This document shows positions 24,112 through 31,396 of a stretch of 52,921 nucleotides of DNA, in pieces (position 1 is the first letter of the stretch; each line of letters opens with the position of its first letter). The notes under the pieces were generated by a model that was not told the origin of the DNA, searched no databases, and saw only the letters and a program-made list of their open reading frames with translations. The stretch comes from a virus. The position numbers and the translations under genes are program-made. The stretch spans positions 1 through 52,921 of the IMG/VR virus record IMGVR_UViG_3300022868_000023; one strand, 5' to 3'.

Positions 24112-25002
24112 ATGTCCAGCAAGAATCAAGACACGACTGCTAATAGCACGGCAGACGTGACGGAAATCGGTGAGAATGAGAAGACCGCGAAGACGCAAGA
24201 GGAAATACTCGCTGGGTACGCGGTGGAAGTGAACGGCAAGACCCTGGCCGAATACGAAAGCTTGATCCATGAAACGTGGAACGTATCCACGTTAGCACGT
24301 CTGAAAGTCGGTATGCTATTGTCCATAGTTGTGGACAACAAGATGCTTGACGGAATAGACGTCAAGTTTTCCGAATGGGTCCAGGATCAGTTTTCAATTA
24401 AACCGTCATACGCGTATTTGCTCATGCGTGTGTGGGCAGACAAAGAAATCCGTCTGCTAGTCCAGGATCATGCCATGCCGCTTGAAGCGGCTGGAAACGC
24501 GTTGTCGCTGGGGACGAAATACGGTACCGGCGCAAGAAAAGAACTGACGGACTACGCACTCGTTGCTGATGGCACGGTTTGCAAATCCGCTAACGTGCTA
24601 CGACGTAAAGCTGTAGAAATCAGAACGAAGGAGAACGCTCCAGCAGAAGCTCCAGCGCCGGCGTCTCCATCAGACGAGCTACGCGCCGCATTGTCTGTAC
24701 AACGTGTGCTAGCGCAGGAGCGCACACGCTTGATGAGTAGCGTCAAGGCAATTGACGTCCGCGCCAGTGCTAACAATGACGAAATCGCCCGATTGACAAT
24801 CCTGGTCAAAAGCCTGGCCGGCGATGTGGAAACCGAACCGGAAACCGAAGCTGAACCGGATCAACCGAATGCCACGCGCGCGGCTATGATTATGGCCACG
24901 AAGCATAACGTGGATTTGGACGATGTGACCGGTAGCCTGGCCGGCGGACGTGTGAACGTCCAGGACGTCAGGGACGCCATCAAGGCTGGACAAACCGCAT
25001 AG
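24112..25002 (+). CDS. Putative DNA-binding/regulatory protein with a C-terminal PSBD-like domain
   Basis: 296 residues, start with GGGAGGGATACA ahead. The central region (about 60-160) is helical with an HTH-like FSEWVQDQFSIKPSYAYLLM and an AMPLEAAGNAL segment, reminiscent of ParB/DUF3102-type phage proteins. An Ala/Pro-rich linker and a coiled helix follow. An acidic Glu/Pro stretch (about 240-255) leads to the last 42 residues, ATRAAMIMATKHNVDLDDV, then TGSLAGGRVNVQDVRDAI, which match the peripheral-subunit-binding domain pattern (A-x-x-x-A-x-x-x-x-V-D-L-x-x-V-x-G-x-G-x-x-G-R-V-x-x-x-D-V). First gene of the right arm, sole gene before a terminator, so an arm-level regulator is likely. Confidence 0.6.
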   Translation: MSSKNQDTTANSTADVTEIGENEKTAKTQEEILAGYAVEVNGKTLAEYESLIHETWNVSTLARLKVGMLLSIVVDNKMLDGIDVKFSEWVQDQFSIKPSYAYLLMRVWADKEIRLLVQDHAMPLEAAGNALSLGTKYGTGARKELTDYALVADGTVCKSANVLRRKAVEIRTKENAPAEAPAPASPSDELRAALSVQRVLAQERTRLMSSVKAIDVRASANNDEIARLTILVKSLAGDVETEPETEAEPDQPNATRAAMIMATKHNVDLDDVTGSLAGGRVNVQDVRDAIKAGQTA

Positions 25003-25021
25003 TCTAGCACGAACACAGAAA

Positions 25022-25048
25022 CCCTACCACAGATTCAACGTGGTAGGG
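25022..25048 (+). terminator. Terminator after the first right-arm gene
   Basis: CCCTACCAC (25022-25030) pairs with GTGGTAGGG (25040-25048), a 9-base perfect stem with a 9-base loop, 20 bases after the stop and followed by CTTCTTC. The U-tract is weak but the position is right for ending the regulator transcript. Confidence 0.6.
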
Positions 25049-25131
25049 CTTCTTCGCGTCTACAATCTACACCTAAGCCTAAGCCTACACCTAAGCCCAC
25101 GTGTATACTGAAACGTCGCATACCACACGTC

Positions 25132-25190
25132 CACGACCTCGCAGACCACCTGGCCACGACCTCGCAGGAGCATATGCTCACGACCTCGCA
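25132..25190 (+). repeat. Three iteron-like direct repeats
   Basis: CACGACCTCGCA occurs at 25132-25143, 25155-25166 and 25179-25190, spaced 23 and 24 bases, about two helical turns. Just upstream (25068-25098) CCTAAG is repeated three times. The surrounding 25,003-25,340 has no convincing gene. Regular spacing suggests a phased protein-binding array: a replication origin or a partition/operator site. Confidence 0.55.
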
Positions 25191-25244
25191 CACACACACG
25201 ACCACGACCACACGTATCCTGTAACGTCACAGAATCCCCCACCC

Positions 25245-25273
25245 TTGACAATGACGTCAAGATGTGCTATAAT
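25245..25273 (+). promoter_or_regulatory. Sigma70-like promoter
   Basis: TTGACA (25245-25250), 17 bases, TATAAT (25268-25273), followed by GTATACAGA, a tail shared by several right-arm promoters. Drives the gene at 25341 and probably the following cluster. Confidence 0.85.
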
Positions 25274-25340
25274 GTATACAGATGAAGCAGCAACCGCAGC
25301 AGCAACCGACAAGTCCAATCGATTGCACAAGGGGGAAACG

Positions 25341-25685
25341 ATGTACACCACGCTCTACACGTCCACAGAGCACTTTGACCACGAGAAGATGATGCAACTG
25401 CTTCTCAACCGCAACATTCTCTGCAATGTGTTCCCAATGCAGAGTGTCGCGCAGCGCCGGGAAACCGGCGAATGCTTTATCGAGACCGGCGCCAAAGTTG
25501 ACATCTTCGACATCGCGCCGGACGCATTGATCCAGCTATGGACATCTATGCGGGATCACCTGGGCATTCACTGTCTGTACATTGAGTGCGACGGCTATTC
25601 CAATTGTATCTGCAACTGGGCACCGTATCGCCAGCAGTGCGCTTCCAACGGCATGGTGCCACTGGAGTGCAGCGAGTACGACTAG
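25341..25685 (+). CDS. Hypothetical protein
   Basis: 114 residues, from the ATG at 25341 because AAGGGGGAAACG precedes it and the promoter lies upstream; a longer frame upstream is low-complexity repeat. Contains Cys residues scattered (CNVF, CLYIECDGYSNCICNW) that could bind a metal. CAATCGATTG lies at 25316-25325 in its leader. Confidence 0.6.
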   Translation: MYTTLYTSTEHFDHEKMMQLLLNRNILCNVFPMQSVAQRRETGECFIETGAKVDIFDIAPDALIQLWTSMRDHLGIHCLYIECDGYSNCICNWAPYRQQCASNGMVPLECSEYD

Positions 25686-25699
25686 TCCAATCGATTGAA

Positions 25700-25724
25700 G
25701 CCCCGCGGTAGTGAACCGCGGGGC
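25700..25724 (+). other. Strong GC hairpin in a leader
   Basis: GCCCCGCGG (25700-25708) with CCGCGGGGC (25716-25724), 9-base perfect stem, 7-base loop, between a CAATCGATTG copy and the ribosome-binding site of the gene at 25741. No T-run: more likely an RNA processing or stability element than a terminator. Confidence 0.45.
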
Positions 25725-25740
25725 GAAAGGAGTACGGCAA

Positions 25741-26066
25741 TGAAACGAAAGTCTGTCATTCTGGCAATCCTGTTGTTGGTAGTTGTGTTCGCGAGCGGGT
25801 GGTGCCCCATTGAGATTTGGGATCAAGTAGTGGGGCCACAACTTACCCAGGGCGAGTTAATCGCTTTGCTGGGTCCGCCCGATTTCGTTGGCACGTTTGC
25901 TAACGAGTATTATGACGGGCCACTATGGCAATACTACGATTTGACAGTAGATTGCGCCGGTGACGGCACGGTCTACAATCAAAACTTCCTGTTTGAAAAC
26001 GGAAGGGTTTTCTACGACTGGGTTGAATCCACACGGCGAGTCAATCTTTTCCTGCCGCTCATCTAG
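25741..26066 (+). CDS. Exported or membrane-anchored hypothetical protein
   Basis: 108 residues with a basic start (MKRK) and a hydrophobic core VILAILLLVVVFASGWC, a signal peptide with a lipobox-like Cys at residue 22. The mature part resembles a small SmpA/OmlA-like lipoprotein (LTQGELIALLGPPDFVG, YYDGPLWQYYDL). Possibly a cell-surface or superinfection-exclusion factor. GGAG site ahead. Confidence 0.6.
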
Positions 26067-26087
26067 TCCAATCGATTGGAGGATAAC

Positions 26088-26345
26088 GTGAAACCATACA
26101 ACGAGCAAGTGCTAGGACGTCCAGCAACTCTGTTTACAAAACCTGGCCAAACCATCAAGTGGTCTTGGACTGATTCGCAGAACTCCGGATCCGTCCCAAA
26201 CCAGTCTGTTGACGTGTTCGCAGACGACAGCGACAGCAACATATTCGAAGACTCTGAGAAGTGCGCCGCCGGTTATTGGAAGGACAAGCTTGTTGTCACG
26301 TGGCATACGCAGTGTGACACGTGGTGGGTTTACAGCAGCCTGTAG
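26088..26345 (+). CDS. Hypothetical protein
   Basis: 85 residues from a GTG at 26088, with CAATCGATTGGAGGATAAC directly ahead (palindrome plus ribosome-binding site). Trp- and Ser-rich (IKWSWTDSQNSGS). No family recognised. Confidence 0.5.
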   Translation: MKPYNEQVLGRPATLFTKPGQTIKWSWTDSQNSGSVPNQSVDVFADDSDSNIFEDSEKCAAGYWKDKLVVTWHTQCDTWWVYSSL

Positions 26346-26369
26346 CATCCAATCGATTGAACGCCGACA

Positions 26370-26398
26370 TTGACAACATCAGCCCCGTCTGCTATGGT
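26370..26398 (+). promoter_or_regulatory. Weak sigma70-like promoter
   Basis: TTGACA (26370-26375), 17 bases, TATGGT (26393-26398), 11 bases downstream of a CAATCGATTG copy. Precedes the gene at 26418. Confidence 0.55.
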
Positions 26399-26417
26399 GG
26401 GGCCAAGGAGAATTGAT

Positions 26418-26633
26418 ATGAAACCGTATCTCAAGATCAAGAAGGGCGCCTCGCGCCGAATGAGAGCGGACGCCAACCCGACTTTCGAAGAATGGATGGC
26501 TGCCCTAGACCGCATCCTGTGGAAGTACCGCGGACTGAGTATCTACGACCTGCCCGATTGCCAGTATCGTAACTGGTTCGACAGCCGCCTCAAGCCGGCA
26601 TTCGCAATCAACCGCGCACTACGAAACGCATAG
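26418..26633 (+). CDS. Small basic hypothetical protein
   Basis: 71 residues, strongly basic (MKPYLKIKKGASRRMR), helical. AAGGAG ahead. Could bind nucleic acid; no family. Confidence 0.5.
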   Translation: MKPYLKIKKGASRRMRADANPTFEEWMAALDRILWKYRGLSIYDLPDCQYRNWFDSRLKPAFAINRALRNA

Positions 26634-26751
26634 CAGAAACAGGCCACAGGAACAGGCCCAAATCCGTCAGGGGAACAGGCCCCATCGGTCATCATGTAGT
26701 CAGGCCCTCTCGCGACGCCGGGGCTACGGCTCGCGGCGCAAGGGGAGGCCC

Positions 26752-26780
26752 TTGACAACACAGGCCCCATACGTCATAAT
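26752..26780 (+). promoter_or_regulatory. Sigma70-like promoter in a 278-base gene-free stretch
   Basis: TTGACA (26752-26757), 17 bases, CATAAT (26775-26780), for the gene at 26912. Upstream (about 26,672-26,707) a related but degraded copy (AGGCCCCAT, GTCATCATG, GTCAGGCCC) looks like a duplicated, decayed promoter. Downstream TGCCGC/GCGGCA (26797-26816) forms a hairpin. Otherwise 26,634-26,911 shows nothing coding. Confidence 0.75.
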
Positions 26781-26911
26781 GGGGTCAGGCCCCTCCTGCC
26801 GCGGCCTGCTGCGGCACGCTTGTGGGGTGGTTAGCTAAATTGCACCACCAACGGCGGGAGGGGTCAAATACGCTTGTCGCAGAGACAGGCCAATCGATTG
26901 GAGAGGATACG

Positions 26912-27112
26912 ATGACCTACAACGAGTTTGCCAAGTTTTACCTTGAACACTACGAGGAGGCGCCCGCCGGAGAGGCAGGGTTCTGGATCGAGGTGCTAGA
27001 CGGAGACCTGTTCCACTTACAGCAGGTCATTGGGCAATCAGGCACGTACTTGGTTGCGACGGACGTCCTGACAGGTGAGGTCATTCGAGACGAGAGTCTG
27101 TGGCAGGAGTAG
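26912..27112 (+). CDS. Small acidic hypothetical protein
   Basis: 66 residues, start at 26912 after CAATCGATTGGAGAGGATACG. The sequence (GFWIEVLDGDLFHLQQVIG) is beta-rich and acidic. Unknown. Confidence 0.5.
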   Translation: MTYNEFAKFYLEHYEEAPAGEAGFWIEVLDGDLFHLQQVIGQSGTYLVATDVLTGEVIRDESLWQE

Positions 27113-27199
27113 CGTCTGATCAGCCTCTTGCCCATCGGGAGGTGGGCAGTGGGCTGCGCAGATGGCGCGGCACAATCGATTGAACAAGGAGAAGATACG

Positions 27200-27391
27200 A
27201 TGAAGATCAGCCGTTACGACAACGCGCAGGTGAGTGTTCAGGGAACCACGATGACTATCACCGTGAACCTGGACGAGGAACAGGTGGACGTCCGCCCATC
27301 AGCATCGGGCAAGACAATGGTTGTTGCCACGACAGGCGGCGCCAAGAAGATCAACGGGGTCTCTGTAAATCTAACAGTCTATCGTAAGTGA
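27200..27391 (+). CDS. Small single-domain hypothetical protein
   Basis: 63 residues (MKISRYDNAQVSVQGTTMTI...), a short beta-rich fold with basic end; start after AAGGAG, with CAATCGATTG at 27173-27182. Length and strand pattern are like small phage single-strand-binding or OB-like fragments, but no family match. Confidence 0.5.
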   Translation: MKISRYDNAQVSVQGTTMTITVNLDEEQVDVRPSASGKTMVVATTGGAKKINGVSVNLTVYRK

Positions 27392-27404
27392 TCCCCTCAG
27401 CCTT

Positions 27405-27605
27405 CTGTCACTGGTGGAGGCCAGTGGCAGAGGGCAAGCTGCACACCTTGGCGCGCCTCACTGGCCTTGTGCCGTGAGCGGGCTAGGTCCGTTGGAAGAC
27501 GGGCGACTAACATCATGGGGTGGCAGCCATGGTGGGTGGGACGTGGCAAGGTGTGCAGCTTCGCGGAATATGTTGCAGCCGATGAAAAATATTCCGTTGC
27601 GTAGA
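27405..27605 (+). ncRNA. Candidate structured RNA with a 14-base long-range helix
   Basis: Gap of 370 bases between genes. AAGCTGCACACCTT (27436-27449) is perfectly complementary to AAGGTGTGCAGCTT (27548-27561), closing a 98-base loop that holds TCAC/GTGA, CCGT/ACGG and CATGG/CCATG arms. It is flanked by hairpins CACTGG/CCAGTG (27409-27426) and CGGAATAT/ATATTCCG (27564-27596). A later GTATGC/GCATAC arm lies near 27,667-27,692. No conserved frame is visible. Could be a regulatory leader, a phage small RNA, or a single-strand origin. Confidence 0.5.
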
Positions 27606-27761
27606 CACATTGTAGATACCCGACAAACACAGTAGACTTAACAGAACATAAACGTACCCGTCCGGTATGCTTCTTTGTCACAAGGCATACTCTACTGGGA
27701 TGGTAGACAATGTGGCCGTTTCGGTCATAGGGGCAGGCTACAATCGATTGGAGGCATTGAC

Positions 27762-27971
27762 GTGAACATTGCGAATTACAGGGTGCTCGTCTGGAAGAAC
27801 GATGGCAGCTATGGCTGTCGGGCGTGGGCACACGCTGGGAGCAGGCGGACGATAAAGCAGTGCTTCGACAATGCCGTCGCGATTGCTGGCAAGCGCAACT
27901 GGCGGAGGGTGGTTGCCATTGCAGGCGACTATCTAACTGGCGAGACTGTGGCAGAGTGGAGGGCATCGTGA
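27762..27971 (+). CDS. Small basic hypothetical protein
   Basis: 69 residues from a GTG at 27762, directly after CAATCGATTGGAGG. Beta then helix, basic (KQCFDNAVAIAGKRNWRRV). Unknown. Confidence 0.5.
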   Translation: MNIANYRVLVWKNDGSYGCRAWAHAGSRRTIKQCFDNAVAIAGKRNWRRVVAIAGDYLTGETVAEWRAS

Positions 27972-28192
27972 AACAGGGAGATGTTTGTTGGGTAGTAGAC
28001 TATACAGGGGCGATTGAAAAGAAAGTCGTCAAAACGCGGGTTGCGCGAGTTATCGATGCGCATCCGGGCCGGTCTGGCGTGGTTATCAAGACAGAGGAAG
28101 GAAACCACGTTATGTCGGTAGCAGTATTCGACCACGCGCCGAAACTGGTGACGCTGTTGGACGAATACGGCAGTTTCACAAAGTGGGTTTGA
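27968..28192 (+). CDS. Small SH3-like hypothetical protein
   Basis: 74 residues from a GTG at 27968, overlapping the previous stop (GTGA). Strand-rich (VKQGDVCWVVDYTGAIEKKV), KOW/SH3-barrel-like. Unknown. Confidence 0.5.
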   Translation: MKQGDVCWVVDYTGAIEKKVVKTRVARVIDAHPGRSGVVIKTEEGNHVMSVAVFDHAPKLVTLLDEYGSFTKWV

Positions 28193-28216
28193 GTACAATC
28201 GATTGGAGGGATTGAG

Positions 28217-28546
28217 ATGGCGTGGACAACATGCGAGAGAGACGGAAAACTAGCAATCACGTTAGGCTGGGGCAAGGACTACCACACGCCCTCTGAGACC
28301 TGCGAGACCAGCATCAGCACCATTGACGCCGACCGATGGACGGGGTTGATGGGTAGGGCGGTGGAGTTTACTGGCAACATCGCTGTGATCTGGATTGATA
28401 ACAGACCCTGGCGGATGGATACCAGCGAGTGGAAGCGGGTTACAGAAACCCGGCCCGTCAAGAAACCACGCAAGGGCAAGCGGCAGGGTATGCCCTATGA
28501 CTGGGTTTGGGATACAGGGAGCTGGCGCAGGGCTTGGGTAGACTAA
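28217..28546 (+). CDS. Hypothetical protein
   Basis: 109 residues; Trp-rich, beta-rich N-terminal half and a basic linker (RPVKKPRKGKRQG) before a Trp-containing end. Preceded by CAATCGATTGGAGGG. Unknown. Confidence 0.55.
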   Translation: MAWTTCERDGKLAITLGWGKDYHTPSETCETSISTIDADRWTGLMGRAVEFTGNIAVIWIDNRPWRMDTSEWKRVTETRPVKKPRKGKRQGMPYDWVWDTGSWRRAWVD

Positions 28547-28581
28547 CACGCGAAAACAGTTCAATCGATTGGAGGCCCAAC

Positions 28582-28956
28582 GTGAACGACAAGATGTATT
28601 ACGCCGCGTTGCATGAAGCAGGCCACGCAGTGATGGCCAGGAAAGTATGCGGTTATGAGGGGCCAATTGAGGTGTCTCTGTCCCGTTGCCGCTTCCCTGA
28701 TGGGTTTGCCCGCTGGGAGGATTTCTTGTTAGTCAAGTTGGCAGGGTTCGCAGCATGGGCAGTGCACGAGGAGGCCAAGGTCAACGCGCTTCCAGGCTAC
28801 GTGCGGCTGGGCGCTTTGTTTACTGATGTCGCCGACCTGCTTGACTTTGGCGTAGCCATGGAAGACCTGTTCATCCCATTTGACGTTGCGGTTGCTAACC
28901 TAGAACTGCACTGGGGCGAGGTGCAGAAGTTGGCAGCCCGACTGTTGGACGATTAG
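28582..28956 (+). CDS. Small protein with an HEAGH zinc-peptidase motif
   Basis: 124 residues from a GTG at 28582 (CAATCGATTGGAGGCCCAAC ahead). YYAALHEAGHAVMARK at residues 6-21 is the HExGH zinc-binding helix of FtsH-like (M41) peptidases; in that family the helix starts HEAGHA and a distant acidic third ligand follows. Here the protein is far shorter than FtsH and has no AAA domain; acidic residues near the end (VAVANLELHWGEV) might supply the third ligand. It may be an independent mini-peptidase or a non-catalytic relic. It is next to the GHKL ATPase gene that also bears a zinc-peptidase-like motif. Confidence 0.6.
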   Translation: MNDKMYYAALHEAGHAVMARKVCGYEGPIEVSLSRCRFPDGFARWEDFLLVKLAGFAAWAVHEEAKVNALPGYVRLGALFTDVADLLDFGVAMEDLFIPFDVAVANLELHWGEVQKLAARLLDD

Positions 28957-28974
28957 GGGCTTTGTTGCAAAGCC

Positions 28975-29003
28975 TTGACAAGCAGGGCTGAACGTGTCAT
29001 AAT
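28975..29003 (+). promoter_or_regulatory. Sigma70-like promoter of the GHKL ATPase gene
   Basis: TTGACA (28975-28980), 17 bases, CATAAT (28998-29003), then AGATACAGA. A GGCTTT/AAAGCC hairpin (28958-28974) directly upstream looks like a decayed relative of the AGTCTTTGNNCAAAGACT palindrome. Confidence 0.8.
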
Positions 29004-29054
29004 AGATACAGACGTTTGGGACACTTTGGGATAACGCACAAGGAGGAGGCTACA

Positions 29055-30428
29055 ATGAATGAGCGGCTTGTCCTGCCGCAGGACCACTTTAAAAGACGGG
29101 TAAAAAATCAGTACGGCGATGTGCTATTTGCAATCGCCCGCGAGGTGGTCCAGAACAGTGCAGACGCGGGAGCAACCCGCGTTGACTTCACAGTTCTGGG
29201 CAATGGGTATCGCGCCCAAGACAACGGATGCGGTATGACGTTGGAAGAGGCAAGAAAGAGATTCCTGCACCTGGGAGGCACATCTAAGGCAGACGGTGGG
29301 TTTACGGGCGTATTTGGGGCAGCAAAAGAGGTGCTGGCCCTGGCACATGATGAGTGGGCTATACGCGGGCAAGGCTTCACTACCACTGGCCACGGCGCGG
29401 GCAACATCGTCAGTAAGCCAGGCGGGATTACACGCGGGTTCTCCATTGAGGCAAGGTCGCCTGAACGCAAATGGGGATGGATGCGGGGCAAAATCGAGGG
29501 GCTCAGCCTGTTATCCAACGTTAGCATCTCTATCTACCAGGGCGGAGAGAAGATGCCCAAGGGCCGCAAGTTGCGCGATAGCCAGCTTGTCAAGGAGTAC
29601 GAGTTTGGCAAGCTGTATGTGGTGAAAAATAGGCTGCGCCCCAACGAGGAGCGAGGCCAGATGTATGTCCGCAGCAATGGACTCTTTACCTGCACATCGT
29701 GGATCGGTGGGGAGTGCCCATTCGTCTTCTACTTGGAGTTGGAGGGCAGTTCGACCGAGACACTGACCGAAAACAGGAATTACCTGGCCAACGATGTACG
29801 ACGAATGGTCATGGCAGATGTCCAATCGATTGCAAAACAGCCAGAGAGGCTGGAGCGTCGGTCTAAGCCAAAGACAGTCAGGCTGTACGGGAATGTTGCT
29901 ACGTTTACCATGCCAGCGGCAGGTGCTGGCCCGACGTGTGCAATAGTACCAACAACAGGGGGCAACAGCACAACCCATGCCGAGATGGGCAGCCTAGACG
30001 TGGTGGACGAGGTAGGCCCGGCCCTGTGGCGCAGGTCGTTCCTGATGGTAGATGCTAAGAATACCAAGATGACCACGCCGAAAGGCAACTTCAGGCCGAT
30101 GCTGAAGTCTACGCTGGAAGCGTGGCAGCACACCATCGGGCTAATTTGCAATGTGACCAAGATAAGCAGGCCGTTGGTAGGATTGGTCTGTGACGATGCG
30201 GTAGCGGGCTGCCATACCACGTGGAGAGGCCAGCACGCAGTATGCATCAACCCCAGTCAGAGAAGGCTATCACCGTTTGCATTCATGTCGTTGGCAGTAC
30301 ACGAGCTGGCCCATATGTCGGTCGCCTCGCACTGCCAAGACTACGAGAATGCGCGGATGGCCATCGACTTGGCAATTGGCGACTCGGCAGAAATGGTCAT
30401 CCATTGTGTGAGGGGTTATCTGTCTTGA
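29055..30428 (+). CDS. GHKL (Hsp90/MutL-like) ATPase with a C-terminal HELAH motif
   Basis: 457 residues from the ATG at 29055 (AAGGAGGAGGCTACA ahead). N-terminal Bergerat-fold motifs: AREVVQNSADAGAT (N box, about 28-41), DNGCGM (G1, about 55-60), GVFGAAKEVLAL (G2-like, about 83-94). A middle transducer-like region follows. Near residue 416 is AVHELAHMSVASH, an HExxH plus distal His as in zinc metallopeptidases. Bergerat ATPases drive conformational cycles in chaperones, repair proteins and MORC-type defence or silencing proteins. The combination with a peptidase-like end suggests an ATP-gated protease or an anti-host factor. The first part is firm; the peptidase activity is inferred from the motif. 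Confidence 0.75.
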   Translation: MNERLVLPQDHFKRRVKNQYGDVLFAIAREVVQNSADAGATRVDFTVLGNGYRAQDNGCGMTLEEARKRFLHLGGTSKADGGFTGVFGAAKEVLALAHDEWAIRGQGFTTTGHGAGNIVSKPGGITRGFSIEARSPERKWGWMRGKIEGLSLLSNVSISIYQGGEKMPKGRKLRDSQLVKEYEFGKLYVVKNRLRPNEERGQMYVRSNGLFTCTSWIGGECPFVFYLELEGSSTETLTENRNYLANDVRRMVMADVQSIAKQPERLERRSKPKTVRLYGNVATFTMPAAGAGPTCAIVPTTGGNSTTHAEMGSLDVVDEVGPALWRRSFLMVDAKNTKMTTPKGNFRPMLKSTLEAWQHTIGLICNVTKISRPLVGLVCDDAVAGCHTTWRGQHAVCINPSQRRLSPFAFMSLAVHELAHMSVASHCQDYENARMAIDLAIGDSAEMVIHCVRGYLS

Positions 30429-30453
30429 CAAACAGGCCGCGATGTGTCATAAT
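30425..30453 (+). promoter_or_regulatory. Sigma70-like promoter
   Basis: TTGACA (30425-30430) overlaps the end of the GHKL gene; 17 bases; CATAAT (30448-30453), followed by GGATACAGA. Confidence 0.85.
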
Positions 30454-30480
30454 GGATACAGAGACTACAAGGAGGCTACA

Positions 30481-30945
30481 ATGAACGCGAGTAAACTGCT
30501 GAATGAGGTAGGGCTTGGTGGGCTGGGGGCAATCTTCGGCGATATGTCCATCGCTGAGGGAGAGATTAAGAAGGCCCAGACCAGGCATCCAGAACAGGCT
30601 GACGCCATCTGGAACACCTTTCGGTCACTGCAACGGCCAGTGGTGTTGACGGGCAAGGCCGTGACCCTGTATCAGGCCCATTGCGCCGAGTTGCTGGACA
30701 GGGTTGCCAGTGGCGGGGACGTTGACTTTGCCACAAAAGCAGAGGTTGTCGCGGTGTTGTCCGACGCGACGTTGAGAACACGCCTGCGCGCCCCTGCTGA
30801 GCATCTGTACCAGAGGCTCTTTTCGGAGCTGGGCTTTTCTTTTGGGGAACTTGAACCGTACCAATACGGTTCTGCGTGGGATACCGAGGAGCAAAACAGG
30901 GTGTTCTCGCAGATCGCAAGGCGACTAGATACTAAGCGGCGGTAA
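30481..30945 (+). CDS. Hypothetical helical protein
   Basis: 154 residues, mainly helical, AAGGAGGCTACA ahead. No motif recognised. It follows the GHKL ATPase and has its own promoter. Confidence 0.6.
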   Translation: MNASKLLNEVGLGGLGAIFGDMSIAEGEIKKAQTRHPEQADAIWNTFRSLQRPVVLTGKAVTLYQAHCAELLDRVASGGDVDFATKAEVVAVLSDATLRTRLRAPAEHLYQRLFSELGFSFGELEPYQYGSAWDTEEQNRVFSQIARRLDTKRR

Positions 30946-30992
30946 CGAGTCTTTGCGCAAAGACTCCAATCGATTGTAACCAGAGGGCTGCT

Positions 30993-31172
30993 ATGATATG
31001 CGACCAGTGCGGAGAGAAGTACGAAGAAGAAGAGATGCAGCTCACGCGGTGTGGTCTTAACCTGTGTGGCCTGTGCTACGAAGACCACCGCAGAGAGGGC
31101 TGCACCGCCTGCGCCGAGGATGAGGCATTTGAGGCAGGGGACTATCTGTGTGATATAGGGAGAGGGACATGA
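30993..31172 (+). CDS. 59-residue zinc-ribbon protein
   Basis: MICDQCGEKYEEEEMQLTRC, then CGLCYEDH and CTACAED: four Cys-pair knuckles, probably two zinc sites. Stop overlaps the next start (ATGA). Preceded by an AGTCTTTGCGCAAAGACT palindrome and a CAATCGATTG copy one base apart (30948-30976), the only place where both families meet. Confidence 0.55.
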   Translation: MICDQCGEKYEEEEMQLTRCGLNLCGLCYEDHRREGCTACAEDEAFEAGDYLCDIGRGT

Positions 31173-31396
31173 CCGACATCACAAAGATTCCGCTAGACGA
31201 ACTGCGCGCAGACAAAAGAGCAAGCGAGGAAGATGCGCTTTTATGCTTAAATGCCATAGCGCTAGGGATTGGCACATACAGTGGAGAAAATACACAGAAG
31301 CGACTGGATGTCAACGTGGCAATTGTTGTCAAGATTGACGAGGAACTGAAACGCCGAAAGGAGGAGAGGCATGGAAAGGATTCCCTGGACAGTTGA
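31169..31396 (+). CDS. Small hypothetical protein
   Basis: 75 residues, helical, charged (IPLDELRADKRASEEDALLC). Overlaps both neighbours, in a three-gene coupled run. Unknown. Confidence 0.5.
   Translation: MTDITKIPLDELRADKRASEEDALLCLNAIALGIGTYSGENTQKRLDVNVAIVVKIDEELKRRKEERHGKDSLDS

Noticed and set aside
25068-25098. Telomere-like repeats
   Set aside because: CCTAAG is repeated only about three times with different spacers; too short for a telomere and not at an end.
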